This document shows, piece by piece, positions 1 through 11,000 of a stretch of DNA of 64,000 nt. The notes under the pieces were generated by a model. That model did not search any database, was not told the origin of the DNA, and worked only from the letters and a program-made list of their open reading frames with translations. This stretch comes from Tiliqua scincoides. Lineage: Eukaryota > Chordata > Lepidosauria > Squamata > Scincidae. Each line of letters opens with the position of its first letter. Position 1 is the first letter of the stretch. The stretch is taken from NCBI RefSeq assembly GCF_035046505.1, contig NC_089822.1:127778807-127842806 (forward strand), read 5' to 3'. The translations under genes and the position numbers were made by a program.

Positions 1-711
1 AGTTCACAAAGTGGTTTACAGAGAAAATCCAGTAACTAATGGCTCCCTGTCCCAAAAGGGCTCAGTCTAAGAAGATGCAGAACACCAGCACACAGCCTAA
101 ATGCCATATAAATGTCCCACTCTATTCCTTACTATTCCTTTCTCTCACTCTCCCCCTTTTGAAATACATCCCAAATGTGAAATAAGAGAACCACAGAGAT
201 AAGAGTAGATAGAATGAAGGGGGGGGGTAGAATGAAGTAGATAGGCGGGGGGGGGGAACATGATGGAGAAGAAAGGAATGTAAAGGATTTGCTGTGTCAT
301 GGATGGGCTTTTTTTGATAGCCTCTTATAAAAAAGTATGTTTTAAAGTTGAAAGGGTTGTGTTATCTATATCAGTTGTTGGCTTTAAAAATGTGCGCCCA
401 GTAGAGCTGTTAACCTACACTAGCATCTTGTTGGAAGCTGTTACCAGAATGGAACTGTGTGTATATAGACTCTCTATGTATATATTGGGTATGTTGTATA
501 CAGATGGCGTGTGTATGACCTCTGCATGCATGACATATGGGTAGGGCTGGGGGGGGGGCAGGAAACATGCCCAAGGCACTATTCAAATTTCATATATTCT
601 GGAGACTAGTTCCTAGGGCTGAGAATACATTCCAGGCCAAACCCCTTCCTCAAATAAAGCCTTAGAATAAAACATTGAGAGACAGCTTTTCTGTTTTGTT
701 TCCTTTCGTAG
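1..711. other. flank upstream of the SANT-domain gene
   Basis: No coding exon recognised. Several G runs lie at about 221-262 and 549-559. A TG-rich stretch at 450-540 looks like a simple repeat. A noncoding first exon may lie here or beyond the window edge. Confidence 0.4.
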
Positions 712-725
712 TGTTTGGGTAAGTA

Positions 726-1239
726 ATGCCACGGCAAAGAGGAGAGACATGGGCACACCAGGAGATTATGCTCTTCCTCACTCTCTTTGGTGAGGCAGAA
801 GTGCAGAAGCAGCTGAATTCATGCCACCGGAACCAGGCTGTCTATGAAGACCTTGCAGAAAGAATGAATGACCATGGGTATGTACGCACGCCTCATCAGT
901 TGCGTATCAAAGCAAAGGATTTAAAGAGTAAGTATAGGCACCTGAAGAAGACTAATCAACTCAAGAAAGGACATTCCTTCTGGAGATACTCTCATCTCTT
1001 GGACAGCATCTACTGCCATGACCATAACTTGGATCCAGAGGCAGCTGTGTCTTCCTCTGCTAAGGAGGATGACAAACATTCAGAGGGACGGGGAAGTGCA
1101 TCTCAACCTCCTGATGAAATGTGCTCTGACAAGAGCCAGGACAGAGAGTTGCCCACCTGTACCTTCAGAACCTCCAGAAGATTTTCGGATGGCTCCTTGG
1201 TAGCTTCTGCAATGTGTTCTTCGACCGCCCGTAAATTAC
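726..1239 (+). CDS. SANT-domain gene, coding exon 1
   Basis: It carries the start codon and the whole SANT-like domain, then an acidic, Ser-rich linker. It ends after one base of codon 172 at a consensus gtaagt donor. Another gt at 1200 would leave phase 0 and run into a stop in exon 2, so it is less likely. Confidence 0.7.
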
Positions 1240-2759
1240 GTAAGTGCAGAAGTTATCTTCTGACATCGAAGCTTTAATTTCATCTTGATCCAAGCTTATT
1301 TCACTAAACTGTTTAGTCTCCATTTTGGTTTTTTCCTTTTTTCTGAATTAATGAAATCCATTTCATTTTAGCATCTTTAGTTCCTTTCCCTAGCATGCAT
1401 ACCAGTATTTATTTGTTGACTGGATGTTGGTATGCTTAGAGAAAGGGTAGGCTAAGGCTACGAAGGGAGCTAAAGCCCATTCCTGGCTCTAGCTGCTCCA
1501 CCAGAAGGGGAACCACAAGTGCTGGAAGAGCTCACAGTCTCAAAGACGAGAAAATGAATCTTGGATCAGGCAGGCTCACATTGTCTGGAAAAATTATGCT
1601 CATTTTCTCATCTGTGAGACCTGGTGGGGCATGCTATAGGGATTACTATCCATTGCTAGGGGCTCACTGGGGGGGGGGAGGAGGGCCGCTATAGTAGTAC
1701 AGGAATACCTTGCACTTTCATCTGGTTAGGGACCAGAGCATGGATGAAAGTTAAAAAAAATGGATGAATGTTAAAGCATAGCCGTATTTAGCTTGCAAAT
1801 TTATTTTGACCAGTAAAAAACATAACTAGCTATATAACACATGCAAATGCATGTGAAAAACAAATACAAGAAAAATAAACATAACATTAACATTGTGGAA
1901 GATTGGATGAAATTGAACAAACAAAATAGGAAAGCATGTGGACAAAAATTAAAATGTGGTTATAATTGAAAATGGTTGAAAGAGCAAAGCAGTGAAAGTC
2001 AAGCAGATGAAAGTCAGGGTATGCCTGCATTTATACAACGAATAGTTGTATAAATTGTATACAACTTATACAATAGTTTATACAATAGTTGTATAAACTA
2101 CTATTGGTTGTTATACAACCAATAGTTGTATAACAGTACAACTACTGAGGGCCCATCCTCTTTAACTTTCCAGTGCTGATGCAGCCTCAGAGTAAGCCCC
2201 CTAGTGATGGAAAATGAGCATTATGTAATCTAAAAGAAGGGGTGGTGAGGGGCTACCAAACCATACCTAGGGAGGGTACTGGTTTAAAAAGAGAATTCCA
2301 AGATAACCAGCTGTAGAGATGCAAGGAAACATGATTTAGACCCACTCTTAGGCATGGCACAAATGGGATAAGTTCTCTTTTATTCCCACAGCACAAAGAC
2401 TCTTACGCCACCCGCCTGCTAGAGCAGCAGTTTATCTTGCCAAGACAAGAACCAGAAAGAGCAAATCAATGATGGAATTTAATAAGATATTCCTACAGTG
2501 CAGTAGAAACATAAAGAGATTTCAGCAGATCTTCCAGGATCAGACAGACATACAGAAGCAAGAGAGAGAGACAGTACAAAGACAGACATCCAGAACCACT
2601 GAAGAAGCCAAAGTAGCTGCCAGGCTGATGCGAGAAGCATTTCTTACCCAGGCAGCAGCCACTAACAGAGTTGCAGATGCAATAAACAGGTATTGTGACC
2701 TGCTCGAATGCTTCAGTTTGCAGCTAAGCCCACAGAGGGGGAAAACCGAACTTCCATGA
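726..2759 (+). CDS. Myb/SANT-like DNA-binding domain protein, two coding exons
   Basis: Coding exons at 726-1239 and 2392-2759 join in phase (514 + 368 nt) to give 293 residues. The donor at 1240 is a full gtaagt and the acceptor at 2390-2391 follows a pyrimidine tract. Residues about 7-97 resemble the Myb/SANT-like fold found in ZSCAN20/ZSCAN29-type and Harbinger-derived proteins: W9, an FLTLFGE stretch, a VYEDLAERM helix, then RTPHQLRIKAKDLKSKYR. The second exon encodes a polar, Gln/Arg-rich, probably coiled-coil helix, a common dimerisation tail in this family. The ATG at 726 lies 14 nt after a strong acceptor (ag at 710-711), so an upstream untranslated exon is likely. The role inferred from the family is nuclear DNA binding; the target is unknown. 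The gene is tail-to-tail with COPZ1. A single-exon reading to the stop at 1277 is possible but would lose the conserved-looking second exon. Confidence 0.72.
1700..2027. repeat. MITE-like element in the intron of the SANT-domain gene
   Basis: The ends are inverted: caggaatacc-ttgcactttcatc on the left against gatgaaagt-cagggtatgcctg on the right. The interior is AT-rich and noncoding. The terminal inverted repeats suggest a nonautonomous DNA transposon, but no clear target duplication was found. Confidence 0.5.
2030..2145. repeat. AT-rich palindromic simple repeat
   Basis: The words atagttgtataa, ttatacaact and their complements repeat in both directions, so the stretch can fold on itself. 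It abuts the MITE-like element. Confidence 0.6.
2392..2759 (+). CDS. SANT-domain gene, coding exon 2
   Basis: The exon opens after ttcccacag and stays open for 122 codons in the phase set by exon 1. Its helical region, with repeated Q/E/R residues around FQQIFQDQTDIQKQERE, looks like a coiled coil. It stops at 2757-2759. Confidence 0.65.
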
Positions 2760-3424
2760 TGACAGCAGTGTGGTGAACAGAGCAGCTGGACAAGAAGGAA
2801 GCTTGTTTGCCTGCTGACTAGTTTAGTTAGGTGGAAGATGAGTCCAGGATGTACCCCATGTGAAAATCCCCTTCATGGAATAGCAACATGATGATGGCAC
2901 ACAGATGATATGGTGGGGTTGGCCTGTTTCCACCCCAGTCCTTCTCTGCCCCTTTGGCAGGTGTTCAACAGGTGTGGCCTTGTGGGTGAATCTGCACTTG
3001 TTGAATTCCTGGCTGTTAAGGGCATGGAAGCATTGCCAGGTTTTTTAAAATGGCAAATTAGCAGCCCTAATGACAGGGAAGAAATATCTGCATCATCATA
3101 CATGGCTGTGGATTAATACACAGCCAAAGCAAAATAAGTGGTTATGCCCAAGAAATACTTACTCTGGTTGAAAAGATTGGAGGTGTGTACACACACCCAA
3201 ATGTATGAGTGCTGTCAAATGTTCTGTGAAGGGTCCTCCAAGAGTTTCTTTTGACTTCTCCCCACCCCTTTGGTAGCTCCAATCAGTGGCGATTTAACTG
3301 GGAATGTACTTTAGTTTTTTCTTAAATGACCTGGTTGGAGCTAAACAAATCAGCAATTGTGTCATGCACTGTTTGTGTATTATCTCTTTTTTCTTCTCTT
3401 GCTTACACATTCTTATATGGTTTA

Positions 3425-3430
3425 AATAAA
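3425..3430 (+). terminator. candidate polyA signal of the SANT-domain gene
   Basis: A canonical AATAAA lies 666 bp after the stop codon, with a T/G-rich stretch before it. The 3' UTR of about 0.7 kb is inferred from this alone. Confidence 0.4.
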
Positions 3431-3714
3431 TTTGCTAAGTTTTACACAGTGCTGATTTAAAGTCGTACATGAAATGGTTGGGGAAGCTGGACTCGGAAAC
3501 TACATCAAGGTCAAATGAGCCTTGTTCTCAGAAATACTCATTAAGTTTCAGTGTCCAGTATATAGTCTCTGAATTGCCACTCTTCTATATGGCCACATAC
3601 CAGTATCATAATAGTAAGTACATCAGATGCAGCCACAGAACTGATAACATGCAATAGAATTCCACACTTGATGGAGTGAATGAGATTTCACAACTGACCT
3701 TTGCCAAAATCATG

Positions 3715-3960
3715 ATGTAGCTGTTGGTGTCTAAGATGATCCCTGTTCAGATCTCCTTTTGGGCATGGAGCTTCCTAGGTGACCTTGGGACAGTTATTAA
3801 TCTGCCCTCAAGCTAAATGTACCTCATAGGGTGAATTTTAAAGATAAAAATGCAGATGTGGAGAGGGCAACCATGAGGACCATGTGCACTGTTGTGGGCT
3901 CCTGTGGAGGAAGGCTGCGATAAAAATGTTACAGATAAATAACTGGAAAGAAAAGCAAAA
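3715..3960 (+). repeat. tRNA-derived squamate SINE, old copy
   Basis: It resembles the better-preserved copy at 11.8 kb: the body word gagcttcctaggtgaccttggg, then 'cctcatagggtgaa', then a gataaaaatg-type tail. The tRNA-like head is worn. Confidence 0.55.
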
Positions 3961-4327
3961 CTAGTGGTTTGCAGAAATGGAGAACCTATCATTTGAACTA
4001 AGGCAGGAAGACCTTAGCTTAGGGTGTGTGTGTGTAAATATATAAAAAAGGGAGGAAAAGGTTGTGAGCACCTGATCCAGGGGGCTATGGGAGCAACAGG
4101 TAGCAAATTACAAAATAGTTTTATCTGTGAGGATTTAGGCTGTGTCTATGCAAGCAGCAAAATGATGTGCAGCTAAAAGGGTAGAATGGGTGGCATAGTT
4201 TCAGAGGGGGAGGCCATGACACAGGTGTGGTGAGACATGGTTTAAATGTCTCATTCCCACACAAGGACCTGTCCAGGATAAATCTTGGCTTTGCAGGCAT
4301 ATAGAAATAGTAGTAAGAAAACAGTTG

Positions 4328-4333
4328 TTTATT
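4328..4333 (-). terminator. COPZ1: candidate COPZ1 polyA signal
   Basis: AATAAA on the minus strand, about 720 bp downstream of the COPZ1 stop. It is the first canonical hexamer I noticed in this direction; use is inferred. Confidence 0.3.
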
Positions 4334-4421
4334 TCTACATCAAATCATCATACATCAAATCTAATGGTATTTTTAAAGATGAACAGACTTCACCTATAAG
4401 TGTTTTTTGATTATAAAGTCC

Positions 4422-4485
4422 AGGGGTGTCCAAACCCTGCCCCTGGGGCCACTTGCAGTTTTAAGGTGCTCCTAGATGGGGTGTT
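4422..4485. repeat. hAT-type MITE end fragment
   Basis: It starts with ccaggggtgtccaaaccc and continues 'ccctggggccacttgcag', the same 5' end as the complete copy at 28.73-29.28 kb. No matching right end was found. Confidence 0.45.
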
Positions 4486-5051
4486 ATCACAAAGTAAACT
4501 GAGCAGTCACTTATATGGATGCAGTTAAATCTTAAACATACCGTGAGCTATGGAAACAGAATAAAGCACCTGCACTTCTGGACATCACCCAGGGCAGTAT
4601 CAGTACCATGTTGCAGAGGACTATAAGGGGCAAAGCTCTGCACTTGATGCCAGGGGCACCCTACTTGCTCCCATTGCCCAATACTACTACTGTCTTTGTT
4701 GCTGAGTGTTCAGCCCACCTAAATGGGCCCTTCGATGGGGGTAGGCCCTTGGTCAGAACCCAATTTGGCTGACCCTAGGCGTCACCCTGAACTTGGCTGA
4801 GGTGCACTGAGTGGCAGAGGCATTTTTCTACAGAAAAGAATGCTCCCTGAAGGAAGATGCAATCTCCAAAATGACTGTACTCCACACACTGGCATCAATC
4901 ACCATTTGGGCAGTGACAGAACTCAGAAGAAAGTTAGATAACAGCTCCATCAAAAAAGTTATGGTCTTGTATTTTGGTCAGTGTAAGACAGACAGGAAGA
5001 AAGGGTGACTAAGGACACAGTAGGTCTATGGGGCAGGACCATCTTTGCTTC

Positions 5052-5099
5052 TCATCGCAGTAGTGACCACTTGATCTGTTCTTTTGCTGACTGCAGCAC
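5052..5099 (-). CDS. COPZ1: COPZ1 terminal coding exon 9
   Basis: Encodes [15 protein letters not shown] and the stop TGA (5054-5052). Too short to appear as a long open frame; recognised by the conserved C-terminus and the atttgtag acceptor. Confidence 0.95.
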   Translation of the reverse strand: MLQSAKEQIKWSLLR

Positions 5100-8000
5100 C
5101 TACAAATAGAGGTTCAGGAAAAAATTGTCAGTCAACACTTTCCCATGGATACAACCCTCTTGTGGTTATTTGGAAAGCATTAGTGGATAGTGCCAGAAAT
5201 TGCAGAAGAGGGATTTACAGTGATAATGCACACAGGCAAATTTAAAACTTCCAGGGCTAATAAGATTTCTATTCCATTTTTCACATTATGCTTACCACAT
5301 GATAATCACTTTCAAATTCTGGGTGCTGCATAAAAACAAGTATCTTTTGCTGCTTCTGCTACCTTTGGGAAGGGACAAAAAGCTATGTGGAGCACTGAAG
5401 CCCTGCTCTTTGACCACTGCAAATCCTGCTTAGATTCCTTTTGTCTCTGTGTAATTTTATCATGTGCTGCCCACATGACTTCAAACTTATCTCAATAGCC
5501 TTAGGAACTAGTAGCCTGGAGATGTATTGTTTTAAATGAAAGCATTCACAGCATATTCAATTCTACATCAGATTCCAAAGTACTGTACCATCCTTGCATG
5601 GTACAATCACTGATGTGCACTATGGGGACAAACTTGAGAATATCTTCTCAGCACAGTTCCACCAATGCCTTCCGATGCAATATGCAAGGAAGGAGGAAAG
5701 CAGAGAAAACAAAGTACCAAGCAGGATTTAACAAAGGATACCTAATAGGACCAGGCTAGAAGACATACCTGTGAAACTGTCTGCTCTGTAAGAGGAACGT
5801 CCTCTCCCTGAAATAAGAAACAAAAGTTTGGAGCACGGACACTTACACAGACATTTCTGAAAATAAAACTTCTATTTCCTAAAGGAGATTTCACCCAACT
5901 CTCAACTACATTTAGGTCTACTCTAAATTTTCAGCTCGTATCCAATACTTTAATTTCAGAAAGGACATTTAATCTAACCATCCCCCAGGGCAAGGCACAT
6001 TTATCTGCCCTCCACCCTCAACATATCCAATCTAAGGGAAGGTTCCTTAAGTGCACACAGAAGGTTCAATCTTGTGGCATTTCCAAGTAGGGCTGGGAAA
6101 GACCTGTATCTGAAACCCTGGAGAGCCATTGCCAAGTCAGCATAGACAGTACAGAGCTAGATGGGCCAGTGGTATGACTCAGAGAAAGCAATTCCATAAG
6201 CTCATATATACACCTGCAGCTAGGTTCCTTGCTGTTATGAAGATCCCTGTACATCTGAACTGAGGCCTGGTCCTGCCTGCTAGACAGAAATGCAAGAAAG
6301 AAAGGAGGTAGGACTCACCCGCACTGCAACTCTGTGTAGCACCTGCTGGGGATCACTCTCAAGAATCACACTGTAAGAGATGAAGAACAATCACTCCCTG
6401 AACTCTGCTAGACTCCAAGATGGCTCTTGGCAGCCCAGAAGCAGTGCTGGGGCATGCATGAAGCTGCACCATCCATTAGAAACATGCATATCTACCAGAG
6501 AAACACCCAGGTGGCACCAGGTAAGCTCACCATATGAGCTTATCACTGAGAGAACTTTGGCTTCAAATGGGAAACTAGATACAAAATTTCTGGCTCTTGC
6601 TATGTGCCATAGTAGCTGGACTCACCCCCCATCCACAATCTCGTCCACTGCCAGGAAAAGCCCCTCCATGTTCTCCAGCAATGCTCGTTTCTCCACGTTC
6701 TTCCTGCAAGAGGAGGCAAGAGATTCTGCTCACTGATGATTCTGCCCAGTTAAGTGTATGTATACTCCTAGCATCCAAAGCCCCTCAGACTTGGTTCATC
6801 ACTGGAGTCCTAAGTACAGTCATAGGGCACAATGCTGCTGGGAACTAAAAGTCAATTTTGGCACTACAGTGTGAACACTTGTCTTCACAACCGTATCAAT
6901 TTGCTCATTAGCTTGTCACACAGCTGAAAAGGAATGACACCTGCTTGCAAGAGCTCAGGTAGTTTGGACAATACCCAAATCCAATGCCTCTCTTCTGGTT
7001 CAGCCAAGAATACCTCTCTTCAGTCATCTCATATATGACTGTAAGCTAGAACTCCCCACCTGCCAAACTGACCCTCAAGGGCAGTGGTTCTCGAACTTTT
7101 CCAGCCTGCGGCTTCCCTGATCCTTGTGGCCATTGGCCACGGCTCCCCATTACATCACCTCACCTCAGTTACCCCCAAAATGGGGGTGAAGGTGTTATAA
7201 CTATACACTGGAAACAAAAAAACAGCTGCCAGCACTCCGAGGCTGCAATCCTAACCACACTTACCTGAGAGTAAGCCCCATTGAACAAAATAGGACTTAC
7301 TTCTGAGTAGAACTGGTTAGGATTGTGCCCTGAGTTTGTTAGCAGCACACCTGGAGGGGTTTGGAAGGGGGGGAAGTGATGAGGGGAAGACTTTGTGTGC
7401 ATCTGCTAATTGCAAACGGATGCAAACTGAGACCCAGAGACTGTGGCTGCAGTCCTAACCTCACTTTCCTGGGAGTAAGTCCCACTGAACACAATAGGAC
7501 TTACTTCTGAGTAGACCTCGCTAGGATTGTGCCTTTTGTCTTATAATAGCAGCTAACATGGGAAGTAACCCCCCCCCCCAAAAGGAGGCAGGAAGAAAAA
7601 GGGGGGTGGCTGAAAAGGAATGGTGTTTTTATTTATCAAGAGTGGCTTTTTTTCTTTTTTGAAGAAGGAGGAAAAAAAGAAAGGTGAAGATCCTTGGTTA
7701 ACCAGAAACAGACTCCAAGCTTATGTAGGTCTATTCAGAAGTAAGTCCCATTTGAGTCAATGGGGCTTACTCCCAGGAAAGTGCAACTAGGACTGCAGCC
7801 ACACAGAGCAAGATTACAACTCACCCCCGAAGTACATGCTCACACACATACACCCCAACATGCAGATGCCACCCCTATTCCCCCCAGGAAGGATGCAGGC
7901 TGGGCATTTGGACACCCCCCTAAGAGCAGGCTGGGCTACCTCCTTCCCAAGCAGAGGAAAGCACTTTGCTGCTCTTTCTAGGTCAGGCTTCCCTCCCAGT

Positions 8001-11000
8001 TTGAAGCCTGCCAGCAGTAAGCCCTGTGCTGATGAGATGCAGCACCTCCTCCAGCCAGCCAGCCCCCACCTCCCCCACCACATTTCACATGCCCTCCCCA
8101 ACCCACGCTGCCCTGCCCACCTCATTCAAGCAGGAAGTCAGGAGGCAGCATATGCAGCTGAGCTGAGCAGAGCTCAGTAGCAGAGCAGCTGCTGGCCACC
8201 TCTCTCCCTGAGATGCCTGGTGATGCCCCTGGAGGCTAGCCACGCCTCACTAGGGAGGCAGGACGCACAGATTGAATACCTCAGCTCAAGGGAGTGAGAT
8301 TTTATTTATTCTGATCCCAGCTACCAAACTGCATGCACCCATAAGGAGTTGCAATCCTAGTCACATTTACTAGAGAATAGATCTGACTGAATTCCATCAG
8401 TAAATATGTTTAAGTTTGGGCCACATGTCACTTAACCCAAATTTCTAAAAATGAAAATGATTTGGGCCTCTACCATTCATTTAGCTGTGTAAACTGCTTT
8501 GTGAACTATTTTTTTGTTGAGAAGAGATATGTATTGTTAATAATAAGTAGCTCATATTGCAACTCAGCACAACCTTGAGGAGGAACTTCAAAGAGTATGT
8601 TGAACCAGGTTTTGTCCATGTCGACATTTAAACATTTGCAAGACAGGTTCCATTCCCATAAATCAAGAAGCCTACTTATTTCAATCAAAATACATTTAAC
8701 AAAAATGGGCAAATGGGTCTGTTCTCAATGGTGTACCAAACCAGAATCTGAAGATTTATGGCAAAAACACTCCTTGTAACCAATCCCAATTTTCAACATG
8801 CTCTGAACAATGGATTTAAGTAAAAAGGGATTCCTACCTTAGCATTTGGCTGAGTGAGTCAAAGAGGCAGTTGAGCACAGCCATTAGCATTAACTGGAAA
8901 GGAAGAGAGGACAACATTACAGGGGAAAAGAAAACACACATTAACACAAACACCCCTAGGTACAGCTAGCTCAGCAGCAGTTGGGGACTGTTCCTAGAGG
9001 GGTAACAGGATCATACTAACAGGCCACAAACAAGGGCATGGTAAGCTAGGCTCTTTTTTGCCCAGTTGACATCCTGCCCTTTCAAGTGGCACAAGGGCCA
9101 TCAGTTCCTCCTTTTTCTGGAGGGCAGGGTCCAATGAATCCTTCTTACCAAAGTATTACAGTGACAATCAGCATCACAAGAAAGCTTTGCACACAGGAAA
9201 GGCCAAAGATCTCAAGCAAGGAGTGTGGACAACACAGTCTTCAACAGAACAGGCAGGATGGTTAGAAAAAGAACTACCTCCACCCATGTGTGTCTGTCCA
9301 CCAATTCAGATCATCAACAGAAGCCTTCCTTTATATCCTGCCATTGTCCACAGGGACAAAGTCTTCTCAACAGAGGATGTGAGGGCAGGAGGTCTGGTCT
9401 AGAGGGTAGAGCCTCCCTTTGCCTGAAGATAACATCTGAAGGTCGCCAGTTTGAGGCCACTGGCACCATGAACTGCAAGACCTTGAAGCAGCTGACAAGC
9501 CTAGCCGAGTTATTCCACCTGCTCTTTGGCCGCTGTCAGCCTGTGTGGGAGGAAAATGGAGGCCAGAATGTGATACCAGATCATTAAAGATCCATCTGAA
9601 ATGTTGTAGTTCTTGAAAGACAGAACTTTCTTCAATTGTAAAAATCCCTATTGGGATTTAGTATTGCCTGCCTATGTAAACCGCCTTGAATTAAAGTCTG
9701 AGGAGAAATCTGACGACCAAGAAAGGCGGTATATAAATACCTGTATTATTATTATTATGTAACTCCCAGTTCAAGGCCCACTTGGCTCCCACACTATTGG
9801 TTCTGTGACCTGAAGAACCATCAGGTGTTGTCCTAGGCTGAATTACGTATCTGGCTAGTTGTATGCTCTCACACAGTGTCTGCTGCTACTGCTAGACTAA
9901 GGTTTATATTTTCATCTTGTTTTATTGATCTTGTTTAACCATAAGCACCTTCGAAGGTTTTTTTAAGTGAAAAAGCAATCCACAAATATTAAAACTATGA
10001 CAAACAACAATGTTTCTGCAAAAGTAATGCAGACAGTTTTTTTGCCATCTTAGAACAGATGAGAAAACGTACCTCATTCTCATGGGAGCTGCCGATAACA
10101 TAGAAATACAAGTCGATACTGCTCTTATACACAACTGTCAGTCCCTCTAGGAGGGCAATCTCACCTGAGAAGAAAGGGGAAAAATAAAATTAAGAAGAAC
10201 TAGAAGACAAACATTCCTAATTTTGGAGAAAGGCAAACTTTTATTACTTCTACTACAATGGGACACTGCTTTTCTAGCCAAAAAGATTTCCAGGTGGCTT
10301 ACAACAGCACTACTCAAAGGGTCCACTGCTGCAGACTGGCTTTTTTTCCTTTCTGATGTGTTGCAGACCAGAAGAAGCCAGAAGGAAGCAGGAAAGACCA
10401 GGTAAGCCTATGGGCTGCAGACCAGCGCTATATACATGGTGGTGTCAAAAAAAATGTACCCACATTTTAATGAGCCCTAATTCATACATACTTCATTGTT
10501 GAAATCTGCAACACTTGAACATCTACAGCAAGCAATTGAAGAGATGTGTGAAACCATCCCAGCACACATCTTGGTAGATCCCTTAGTCAACAACACAGAG
10601 ACACCAATGGGGAGCATTTCAAGCACTTGTTGTTGGCAACCTTCAGTCTTGAAAGACTCTGGTATCGCGCTCTGAATGGAGGTTCTGGAACAGCATCTAG
10701 TGTGGCTGAAAAGGCCAATTCGGAAGTGACAATCCCTTCCACACTGGGAGCAAGTGCAGTCTGTCCCTGGTCTGTCTCCCTGGCTATGGGCCTTCCTTCT
10801 TTGCCTCTTAGCCTCAGACTGTTGGCCAAGTGTCTCTTCAAACTGGGAAAGGCCATGCTGCACAGCCTGCCTCCAAGCGGGCCGCTCAGAGGCCAGGGTT
10901 TCCCACTTGTTGAGGTCCACTCCTAAGGCCTTCAGATCCCTCTTGCAGATGTCCTTGTATCGCAGCTGTGGTCTCCCTGTAGGGCGCTTTCCTTGCACGA

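Noticed and set aside
1200-1201. An alternative splice donor for the SANT-domain gene
   Set aside because: Its phase makes exon 2 stop after 26 codons, whereas the gtaagt at 1240 keeps it open to 2759.
7836-8180. A plus-strand 114-codon frame
   Set aside because: Pro/His-rich, lies in a COPZ1 intron among MITE copies, no family recognised.
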